Shown: piece after piece, positions 1 through 5,214 of the stretch
Layout of the letters: the number at the start of each line of letters is the position of its first letter
How positions within the stretch are numbered: position 1 is the first letter of the stretch
Assembly: GCA_024699005.1 (NCBI GenBank)
Contig: JAILQN010000077.1
Coordinates: forward strand, 1-8,392
Source of the DNA: Clostridia bacterium
GTDB lineage: Bacteria; Bacillota_A; Clostridia; Oscillospirales; Acutalibacteraceae
Direction: 5' to 3'
Length of the DNA: 8,392 nucleotides
The notes under the pieces: generated by a model
Told to the model about the DNA's origin: nothing
The model's input: only the letters and a program-made list of their open reading frames with translations
The model's database searches: none
Made by a program: the position numbers and the translations under genes

Positions 1-1
1 C

Positions 2-385
2 GCCCAGGTGGCGGGCGTGGAGCTGAACCGGGACGCGGTGCGCGACGCCATCGCCAACGCCCGGCGCAACGGGGTGAACAACTGCTGGTTCAGCTGCGGC
101 GACGCCGGGGCCTTCATGGAGCGCAGCGCCGAAGACGGGGAGCCGGTGGACCTGGTCTTCCTGGACCCGCCCAGGGCGGGCAGCGACGCACGCTTCCTCG
201 GCAGCCTGCTCCGCAGCGCCCCGAGCCGGGTGGTCTACGTCTCCTGCGACCCGGACACCCTGGCCCGGGACTGCGCCGTGCTGGTCCGGGGCGGCTACCG
301 GGTGGAGCGGGTGCAGCCGGTGGATATGTTTCCGTTTACCGAGCATGTGGAGTCAGTCGTATTGATCACTCGAGTCGGGTTGTGA
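2..385 (+). CDS. rlmD: 23S rRNA (uracil-C5)-methyltransferase, C-terminal part
   Basis: The 5' end lies outside the window and the frame is open from base 2. The product would use S-adenosylmethionine to methylate C5 of a uridine in 23S rRNA (U1939 for RlmD; some Gram-positive homologues also modify U747). Seen directly: an acidic SAM-contact segment GVELN, the family motif FLDPPRAG (codons about 158-181) and VYVSCDPDTLARD, whose Cys at 245-247 is the expected catalytic nucleophile. The protein ends with VDMFPFTEHVESVVLI and a short tail, as this family does. The first 320 bases are very GC-rich with mostly G/C third positions. From codon 323 on, codons such as gat, ttt, cat, tca, gta and att appear, so the tail looks foreign. 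The stop codon lies inside a sequence that recurs downstream. TrmA-family paralogues are the only serious alternative. Confidence 0.93.
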   Translation, partial: AQVAGVELNRDAVRDAIANARRNGVNNCWFSCGDAGAFMERSAEDGEPVDLVFLDPPRAGSDARFLGSLLRSAPSRVVYVSCDPDTLARDCAVLVRGGYRVERVQPVDMFPFTEHVESVVLITRVGL

Positions 386-391
386 CTACAG
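320..391 (+). repeat. rlmD-tail repeat, copy 1 (functional 3' end)
   Basis: This is the coding 3' end of rlmD, from VDMFPF to just past the stop, ending in gggttgtgactacag (377-391). Shorter or degenerate copies occur at about 893-995, 1493-1586 and 7951-8022. The closest is the second copy, which keeps the TRAGS-stop ending (here TRVGL-stop) and the gggt(t/c)gtgactacag block. I infer that this is the resident attachment site, with the crossover in or just before the VDMFPF codons because base composition changes there. Confidence 0.75.
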
Positions 392-421
392 ATTGAATGT
401 TACTAAAAATGAAAAGGAAAC

Positions 422-868
422 ATGATGGAAACAAAAAACAGATGCTATACGTATTTCAGAATTGTCGGAGATTTTGACCCGGACGTCATTTCAACCAGAT
501 TGGGGATTATTCCAAACGATAGCTGGAAACCGGGCGACCTAAGGAAAGACCGCTCGCTGCATACTTTTTCCTGCTGGACTTGTGGAAGATGTGATGAATA
601 TGATGTCTTTGTCGAAAACCAAATGCGGAAAACTATTTCAGGGTTGCTCGATAAAATTGATGTGCTAAACCAGATACGGAATGAGTTTGACGTCAGCTTT
701 TATTTGGAAGTAGTGCCTGAAATCTATGTTGATGATATCAATCCATGTCTTGCACCTTCTCTTGATGTGATAGATTTCTGTCATGCGACACGAACGGAAA
801 TAAATATTGACCTTTATATTTTCTCATCGGAAGATGAAGAGCAGGACAACACTCAAATAAACCAGTGA
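422..868 (+). CDS. DUF4279-like small protein
   Basis: A 148-residue soluble protein with no signal peptide or membrane segment. Residues 11-39 (YFRIVGDFDPD, then LGIIP and W.PGD) match the opening of DUF4279 proteins as I remember them. A Trp-Thr-Cys-x-x-Cys segment follows around residues 52-56, and the C-terminus is acidic (SSEDEEQD). The family's function is not established. The start is the first of two adjacent ATGs, with aaaggaaa (412-419) as ribosome binding site; the second ATG at 425 has slightly better spacing. It begins 37 bp after the rlmD stop and ends 24 bp before the next rlmD-tail repeat, so it fills one cassette-like unit. It is clearly more AT-rich than rlmD, consistent with transfer. 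Confidence 0.72.
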   Translation: MMETKNRCYTYFRIVGDFDPDVISTRLGIIPNDSWKPGDLRKDRSLHTFSCWTCGRCDEYDVFVENQMRKTISGLLDKIDVLNQIRNEFDVSFYLEVVPEIYVDDINPCLAPSLDVIDFCHATRTEINIDLYIFSSEDEEQDNTQINQ

Positions 869-892
869 TCGACGGCATATTCCTGACGCCGA

Positions 893-995
893 GGGTCGTG
901 ACTACAGCGTGAATATGTGCCTTTTTATTCACGCTACCCACCCAAGGCATGTGGAGGTAGTCACATTGATTACTCGAGCCGGGTCGTGACTACAG
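893..995 (+). repeat. rlmD-tail repeat, copy 2
   Basis: From atg at 915 the sequence translates in one frame as MCLFIHATHPRHVE followed by VVTLITRAGS and a stop at 987-989, matching the rlmD ending with a few extra codons before HVE. The block gggtcgtgactacag occurs at both edges (893-907 and 981-995) and corresponds to 377-391 in rlmD. No ribosome binding site or upstream methyltransferase domain is present, so this is not a gene. It closes the first cassette-like unit and opens the second, whose ORF starts 34 bp after the tail stop. Confidence 0.8.
898..964 (+). other. Extended inverted repeat inside tail copy 2
   Basis: GTGACTAC (898-905) pairs with GTAGTCAC (957-964). Directly inside, AGCGTGAATA (906-915) pairs perfectly with TATTCACGCT (926-935). 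The 5' arm is continuous over 18 bases, while the 3' arm carries a 21-base bulge (936-956). A second GTGACTAC at 986-993 could pair with the same 3' arm. No T-run follows, so it does not look like an intrinsic terminator. A folded recombination site or protein-binding palindrome is possible, but only by inference. Confidence 0.6.
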
Positions 996-1023
996 GATAG
1001 ATGTTAAAACTGGAGGAAGGTAT

Positions 1024-1440
1024 ATGTCAGAACACATTTTAGAAAGCAATGGGTTTTGCCTTCGATTCGTCTTGAATGTTTTTGAAAGCGATATCGAGTA
1101 TCCGATAAATACGAACATGACTGTTTCGGTGAAGAGTAATGAGTTTTCTGCAAAAACTGATCTGGATATTGACATAAAGGCGTTTGCAGATTTTACATAC
1201 CAACTTAAAAAGGTTTATGACACATTAAGCGGAGAAGCGATGATCAAAGAACCTTATGGATATCAACGATATATTTCTTTTCAAGCAGACAAAACGGGAC
1301 ATGTTATAGTCAAGGGTTACATATGCGATGATATGAAAAACAATGAGTTGTATTTTGAAAACAGTTTCGATCAAACGTTTTTAAAGTCTTTTTCAAATGA
1401 ACTCTGTTCTATGTATTTAAAATACAAACAGGAAAAATGA
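1024..1440 (+). CDS. Small hypothetical protein, WapI/DUF6228-like
   Basis: A 138-residue protein, probably cytoplasmic, without signal peptide or membrane helix. The second half reads like the family annotated WapI/DUF6228 immunity-type proteins: FADFTYQLKKVYDTLSGEA (about residues 55-73), then a GHVIVKGYI strand (about 98-106), then LYFENSFDQTFLKSF (about 115-129). This is recalled family resemblance only, and the role in toxin immunity is inference. The start is supported by ggaggaagg (1012-1020) placed 3 to 7 bases before ATG. It lies between rlmD-tail copies 2 and 3 and is AT-rich like the DUF4279-like gene. The two units are alike in length and layout but their proteins are unrelated in sequence. 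Confidence 0.7.
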   Translation: MSEHILESNGFCLRFVLNVFESDIEYPINTNMTVSVKSNEFSAKTDLDIDIKAFADFTYQLKKVYDTLSGEAMIKEPYGYQRYISFQADKTGHVIVKGYICDDMKNNELYFENSFDQTFLKSFSNELCSMYLKYKQEK

Positions 1441-1492
1441 ATAGCTCAATCCACAGATGACATATTGGTCAACGGCATATGCTTTACGACGC

Positions 1493-1586
1493 GGGTTGTG
1501 ACAACAGCATAGATATGTGCCTTTTTATTCACGCCATTGCCTCAAGGCGCGTCGAGACAGTCCTGCGACTGTCTCGAGCGATATGA
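1493..1586 (+). repeat. rlmD-tail repeat, copy 3
   Basis: It begins with gggttgtgacaacag (1493-1507). From atg at 1515 it then reads in frame MCLFIHAIASRRVETV followed by LRLSRAI and a stop at 1584-1586. The stretch atatgtgcctttttattcac is identical to copy 2. Upstream, caacggcatat (1470-1480) resembles cgacggcatat (870-880) before copy 2, so the repeated unit extends roughly 20 bases further left than the tail itself. Its right part is also the first arm of the hairpin array. Confidence 0.75.
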
Positions 1587-1773
1587 ATTCCTGACGGAAT
1601 TCGCGATATGTCCGTCGGACGCGATATGCCTGCGGCGCGATATGCCCCTGCGGGGCGCGACGGAATTCATATCATATCGCATTCGGTAAAACCGAATATA
1701 TCGCACGCGAACGAAGTGAGCGTATATCGCATTTGCGCAGCAAATATATCGCACGGCGCAAGCCGTATATCGC
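1552..1773. repeat. Array of short palindromes on a GCGATATG / ATATCGC frame
   Basis: The array starts with a perfect 11-bp hairpin (1552-1562 with 1567-1577, loop ctgc). On the left, GCGATATG stands at 1578, 1603, 1621 and 1637, each followed by a small palindrome: gaattcc/ggaattc, gtcc/ggac, gcc/ggc and gcccc/ggggc. On the right the frame is inverted, with CATATCGC or TATATCGC at 1673, 1697, 1723, 1745 and 1766, separated by attcggt/accgaat, an imperfect acgc/gcgt hairpin, atttgc/gcaaat and acggc/gccgt. The centre (1657-1680) carries GGAATTCATAT, the reverse complement of 1581-1591. The arms differ in sequence but keep 3-4 base loops. Similar intergenic hairpin clusters occur in clostridial genomes, but I know no established name. 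It shows no coding signal. Confidence 0.85.
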
Positions 1774-1836
1774 AGAAACTATAAAGAATGGAAGAAAAAA
1801 CAATAATAGAACTCGCCGTTGAGCTGACTGTTGAAG

Positions 1837-2046
1837 TTACAGAATTTTGAGTTTCGGATATTTATTAGAATACGTATCTATAAATGCGTCAAGAACGTCA
1901 CGGGCATCCTCTTCGTTTTCCTGCGTATACACCTGCTTCAGAAAACTCATAACCTCTGCACGGTCTTTTTTGCGTATAATTCGCATCACGTTCCTGCAAA
2001 GATGTACCCAGCAGCTCTGGTAAAGGGATCGTTTACAGCGATTTGA
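1837..2046 (-). pseudogene. IS256-family transposase remnant
   Basis: On the minus strand, about 60 codons read YQSCWVHLCRNV, then RKKDRAEVMSFLKQVY, then FIDTYSNKYPKL before a stop at 1837-1839. This matches the central part of IS256-type transposases (typically about 400 residues), around the VH..RN segment and the following helical region. The rest of the catalytic DDE domain, the N-terminus, the C-terminus and the terminal inverted repeats are absent. Further upstream (above about 2030) the resemblance seems to continue in another frame (IAVNDPF), suggesting a frameshift as well. The remnant is too short to be active. It sits between the hairpin array and the RhuM-Fic gene. Confidence 0.75.
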
Positions 2047-2084
2047 AAAGAATGCCCAACCTGTGAAATTGAAGAGAAAAGAAA

Positions 2085-3026
2085 ATGAAAAATGAAATCG
2101 TTCTGTTCGAAACGGAAGACAAAACCATAACTCTGCCCGTACAGGTGAGTTCTGACACCGTATGGCTGAATCGCGGTCAACTTGCCGAACTGTTCGGCAG
2201 GGATATAAAAACGATAGGCAAGCATATAGGGAATGCGTTGAAAGAAGAACTGGAAGAATCCGAGGTAGTCGCAAAATTTGCGACTACCACTCGACACGGG
2301 GCAATAGAAGGAAAAACGCAGACTCATCTCACGGAATACTACAATCTCGATATGATCATCTCTGTAGGTTACCGTGTCAAATCGAAACGGGGCGTTGAAT
2401 TCCGCCGCTGGGCCAACAACGTATTAAAGCAGTATATAATGCGGGGCTATGCTGTTAATCAGAAGCGACTCGATGATTTAGGCAGTGTGGTGAAATTATT
2501 GAAACGCACTGAAAACTCATTGGATGCAAAACAGGTTCTGACCGTTGTTGAAAAATTCAGTACGGCGCTTGATCTGCTTGATTCCTATGATCACCAGTCG
2601 TTGATGCGTCCGGAGGGCAGAGCTTCCATATATGTTCTGACATATGAGGAGTGCAGAAAGGTGATCGACAGCATGCGCTTCGGAACAGAGTCGGATCTGT
2701 TTGGCCTTGAAAAAGATGATTCGTTTAAGGGTAGTATCGGGAATATTTACCAGTCTTTCGCAGGGGAAGAAATATATCCGAGTCTCGAGGAAAAAGCCGC
2801 AAACCTTCTCTACTTCATTACCAAGAATCACAGTTTCGCAGACGGCAATAAAAGGATAGCCGCCACCATATTCCTTTATTTCCTTGATAAGAACGGAATT
2901 CTTTTTGCTGACGGAGAAAAACTGATTGACGACCATACTCTTGTTGCGTTGACAATTATGATTGCTGAATCCAAACCGGAAGAGAAAGAAGTTATGATTG
3001 ACGTAATCATGAACTGTATTGGATGA
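2085..3026 (+). CDS. RhuM-Fic fusion protein
   Basis: A 313-residue protein in two parts. Residues about 1-125 match the RhuM family (WLNRGQLAELFGRD, then YYNLDMIISVGYRV at 85-98 and KRGVEFRRWA). The C-terminal half is a Fic/Doc domain with HSFADGNKR at residues 249-257, fitting HxFx(D/E)GNxxR with His249 as expected catalytic base. Fic proteins usually transfer AMP or another phosphate-containing group to a target hydroxyl; the target here is unknown. No inhibitory (S/T)xxxE(G/N) helix is evident and no separate antitoxin gene is adjacent. gaagagaaaag upstream is a fair ribosome binding site. It overlaps or abuts the Nudix gene. Domain assignment is firm; a toxin role is inference. Confidence 0.9.
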   Translation: MKNEIVLFETEDKTITLPVQVSSDTVWLNRGQLAELFGRDIKTIGKHIGNALKEELEESEVVAKFATTTRHGAIEGKTQTHLTEYYNLDMIISVGYRVKSKRGVEFRRWANNVLKQYIMRGYAVNQKRLDDLGSVVKLLKRTENSLDAKQVLTVVEKFSTALDLLDSYDHQSLMRPEGRASIYVLTYEECRKVIDSMRFGTESDLFGLEKDDSFKGSIGNIYQSFAGEEIYPSLEEKAANLLYFITKNHSFADGNKRIAATIFLYFLDKNGILFADGEKLIDDHTLVALTIMIAESKPEEKEVMIDVIMNCIG

Positions 3027-3038
3027 ACGCAGAGGAAC

Positions 3039-3043
3039 GGGAG
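3039..3043 (+). promoter_or_regulatory. Ribosome binding site deciding the Nudix start
   Basis: GGGAG lies 6 bases before ATG 3050. The alternative in-frame ATG at 3023, which overlaps the upstream stop as atga, has no comparable sequence before it. This favours the start at 3050. Confidence 0.6.
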
Positions 3044-3049
3044 AAAAAC

Positions 3050-3529
3050 ATGAACAAAGATATATGCGTCCGCTGCGGAGAAGGCGTCGTCAATATCCGT
3101 GTCGGAGCGATCATCATCAAAGATGATAAAGTCCTTATGGTCAAAAACAGCCGCGATGATTATTACTATTCGGTCGGCGGACGGATCAAGTTTGGAGAAA
3201 CCGCCGAACAAGCGGTAAGACGCGAAGTTAAAGAAGAGTTGGGCTGTGATATGGATGTTGATCGGCTCGGTTTTGTTTCCGAGGCATATTTCCACGGCAC
3301 CGTCGGAGACGACCGGGAACGCCTGATCTATGAACCGGCATTCTATTTTTACATGAAAGTGCCTGACGGGTTCGACCTGCAGGGCAATACGTTCCTGGAG
3401 GACGGAACACCCGAGTACCTTGAGTGGGTTCCGCTTGGAACGGATAAAGTAATATACCCGGAATTCTTCAAAACAGAGCTTGTGCATCCGGTCAGAGAAA
3501 TAAAGCATATTGTGGCTGACGAAAGATAA
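3050..3529 (+). CDS. Nudix hydrolase
   Basis: A 159-residue protein with a complete Nudix box at about residues 44-66: G-x5-E-x7-REVKEELGC, preceded by YYYSVGG. The family hydrolyses nucleoside diphosphates linked to another group and binds Mg2+ through the REXXEE glutamates; the substrate cannot be told here. The N-terminus (DICVRCGEGVVNIRVGAIII) leads straight into the first Nudix strand. The start was chosen for the GGGAG site; starting at 3023 would add nine residues and create a 4-base overlap with the Fic gene. Either way the two genes are tightly coupled. GC content is intermediate, higher than in the Fic gene, so the pair may have come together from different sources. Confidence 0.9.
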   Translation: MNKDICVRCGEGVVNIRVGAIIIKDDKVLMVKNSRDDYYYSVGGRIKFGETAEQAVRREVKEELGCDMDVDRLGFVSEAYFHGTVGDDRERLIYEPAFYFYMKVPDGFDLQGNTFLEDGTPEYLEWVPLGTDKVIYPEFFKTELVHPVREIKHIVADER

Positions 3530-3572
3530 CGACGGATTGACGAATTATTAGAACTCGGGTCCGGGAGTACGC

Positions 3573-4205
3573 ATGAGATATAATAATTTCTACTTCATAA
3601 CCGGAAACGCCTACGCCGGGAAATCGACGATTCTCAGGCTTCTCGCGGAGAAATACGACGGAATTCTCTGCGAAGAAAACTATCACGACCGGCTGCTGTC
3701 CGGGCTGGATAAAAAGGAATTCCCGAATCTGACCTACACTCGCGATCTTGAAGACTGGCACGATTTTATCCGGAGAAGTCCGGAGGAATACAAGGCGTGG
3801 TACGACGGAGTTTCGAAAGAATGCGAGATGCTGGAGCTGCGTATACTTGACGGCCTGAAACACTGCGGCAGACCGGTTTTCGTTGATACGAATATTTCAA
3901 TCGAAACGCTGAAAACCATCGCGCCGCACGACCGCGTGCTGATCATGCTGGCCGATCCGCAGATATCGGTGAGACGCTTTTTCGAGAGGCCGGACCGCGA
4001 GAAGCAGTTTCTCTACCGGCTGATCATGGAAGAGCCGGATCCCGACGCGGCGATGGAGAATTACCGGAGAGGGCTGACGCTTATCAATTCACAGGAGCAG
4101 TACGACCGTTTTCTGCATTCCGGATTTTACGTTATCAAAAGAGACGAGAGCATAGGGGTACAGGGGACGCTGGAACTTGCCGAGAAGGCGTTGGGGCTGA
4201 AATAA
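3573..4205 (+). CDS. P-loop kinase-like ATPase
   Basis: A 210-residue protein with a Walker A motif at residues 11-19 (GNAYAGKST) directly after the first strand (FYFIT). RPVFVDTN near residue 103 is a plausible second strand with an acidic residue. An Arg-rich stretch with RRFFERPDREKQ (about residues 133-144) could form the lid. The pattern is that of small nucleotide or metabolite kinases (AAA_18/shikimate kinase-like), but I cannot assign a substrate. gggag (3563-3567) is well placed before ATG. It follows the Nudix gene by 43 bp and precedes the lipoprotein gene by 15 bp. Size fits a single-domain kinase. Confidence 0.8.
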   Translation: MRYNNFYFITGNAYAGKSTILRLLAEKYDGILCEENYHDRLLSGLDKKEFPNLTYTRDLEDWHDFIRRSPEEYKAWYDGVSKECEMLELRILDGLKHCGRPVFVDTNISIETLKTIAPHDRVLIMLADPQISVRRFFERPDREKQFLYRLIMEEPDPDAAMENYRRGLTLINSQEQYDRFLHSGFYVIKRDESIGVQGTLELAEKALGLK

Positions 4206-4207
4206 GG

Positions 4208-4213
4208 AAGGAG
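4208..4213 (+). promoter_or_regulatory. Strong ribosome binding site for a TTG start
   Basis: AAGGAG lies 7 bases before TTG 4221. It supports the non-ATG start, which yields a typical lipoprotein signal peptide; no ATG nearby would do so. Confidence 0.75.
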
Positions 4214-4220
4214 ACTTTTC

Positions 4221-5180
4221 TTGAAACGAACAATCGCCGGATTGCAGGCTGTTTTAATACTTATATGCGTTCTGACCGGCTGCGGCACTGACCATTCCGT
4301 CAATTATGACGCCAAAACTCAGACGGTTTATGTTAAGGGAATTAAGGATTATTCGGAACTCTCACTGCCGGATGAGATAGAAGGCGCGCGGGTTGTGAAA
4401 GTTCAGGATGACGGATTTCAGTTCAGCGCATATCTCGTTTTATTGCGTCAGTTGGGGTTTGACGTGCGGACTGAGCTGCCCGGTCTGATTGACAGAACGA
4501 AAAAAGGGATCGGTTTTGTGCGGCAGTATCTGCGCGAAAACGCCGGCGACGCCTATCCTTCCGGGCTTGCGGAACTTCCTGTTGACGTAAGGATCGACAA
4601 CCTGTTTGAGTATAGTACTGATAACGGGCAGATAACGCTCAAGTACAACGAAACCGGAACGCACAGGGAGTTTCTGTATCTGCTTGCGCTTATGGACAGC
4701 GACGCCGTCGGCTGGGAGCATTTCGGCTATGCGTGGTACGTCGGCACCTGTATCAACCCCTATACCGAAGTAATTGATGAGTGGCCGGTCTCCCCGAAAC
4801 TTTCGTACTATTCGCAGTGTATAGCCGCGGGCATTGATCCCGCAAACGTTACCGCGGCGGATTATCGCACTTTCTATGACGCCTGCTCGCGCGTATGCTT
4901 TGAAAAAGGTTTGACACACTGGGGCAGTTACTGTGAGAGTCTGCCTGTAACGGAAGAGCCAATCTTTACGAGATTCAAAGACAAAGAACAGGGAGACACT
5001 GTCCTGTCAGCGTTTATGGCGGCGTCGTTCCTTGCGTGGCTCGATGAAGCTTTCGGCTTTGAACAGCTGAGCCGGTTTTGTTTCGGACAGAAGACTTTTG
5101 ACGAGGCGTTCGGCATAAGCTTTGATACCGCTTATAATAACTGGCGCGCGTGGATTATTGACACCTACCCGGCAGGGTGA
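4221..5180 (+). CDS. Lipoprotein with gluzincin-peptidase-like fold
   Basis: A 319-residue product starting at TTG. KR followed by a hydrophobic stretch and the lipobox LTGC (Cys21) mark an exported, lipid-anchored protein. The mature part starts with a short strand-rich segment (YDAKTQTVYVKG). The rest resembles M1/peptidase-MA-like lipoproteins: THREFLYLL at 147-155 occupies the place of HExxH, WEHFGYAWYVG at 165-175 that of W.xEG.A.Y, and FLAWLDEAFGFEQL...FDEAFGISFDTAYNNWRAWI at the C-terminus is the usual closing helical part. His148 is followed by Arg-Glu, not by a proper HExxH, so zinc binding is probably lost. The fold assignment is inference from pattern. Spacing suggests co-transcription with the kinase-like gene and the GNAT-hydrolase gene. 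Confidence 0.7.
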   Translation: MKRTIAGLQAVLILICVLTGCGTDHSVNYDAKTQTVYVKGIKDYSELSLPDEIEGARVVKVQDDGFQFSAYLVLLRQLGFDVRTELPGLIDRTKKGIGFVRQYLRENAGDAYPSGLAELPVDVRIDNLFEYSTDNGQITLKYNETGTHREFLYLLALMDSDAVGWEHFGYAWYVGTCINPYTEVIDEWPVSPKLSYYSQCIAAGIDPANVTAADYRTFYDACSRVCFEKGLTHWGSYCESLPVTEEPIFTRFKDKEQGDTVLSAFMAASFLAWLDEAFGFEQLSRFCFGQKTFDEAFGISFDTAYNNWRAWIIDTYPAG

Positions 5181-5214
5181 CGGCAAAAACAAGAAAAACA
5201 GAGGATCAAATATT

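Noticed and set aside
362..406. Promoter inside the rlmD tail (ttgtga at 380, extended -10 tgttactaa at 398-406)
   Set aside because: Spacing is short (15 bases), and the predicted transcript would start almost at the ribosome binding site. Copy 2 has a similar atgttaaaac, but the match is too weak to call.
906..935. Terminator after the DUF4279-like gene
   Set aside because: The stem is good, but the T-run lies in the loop and none follows the stem; on the opposite strand the same problem applies.
893..995. Classical integron attC site
   Set aside because: No proper RYYYAAC/GTTRRRY box pair could be placed, and the sequence is better explained as an rlmD tail.
1552..1773. CRISPR array
   Set aside because: Repeats are 7-8 bases, spacers are themselves palindromes, and orientation flips half way.
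2876..3508. Minus-strand open frame of 210 codons opposite the Nudix gene
   Set aside because: Antisense to both the Fic catalytic end and the Nudix box, with no recognisable product and no ribosome binding site.
5122..5214. Longer N-terminus for the GNAT-hydrolase fusion
   Set aside because: The extra 31 residues overlap the lipoprotein gene, and the GNAT domain begins naturally at ATG 5215 with gagga upstream.
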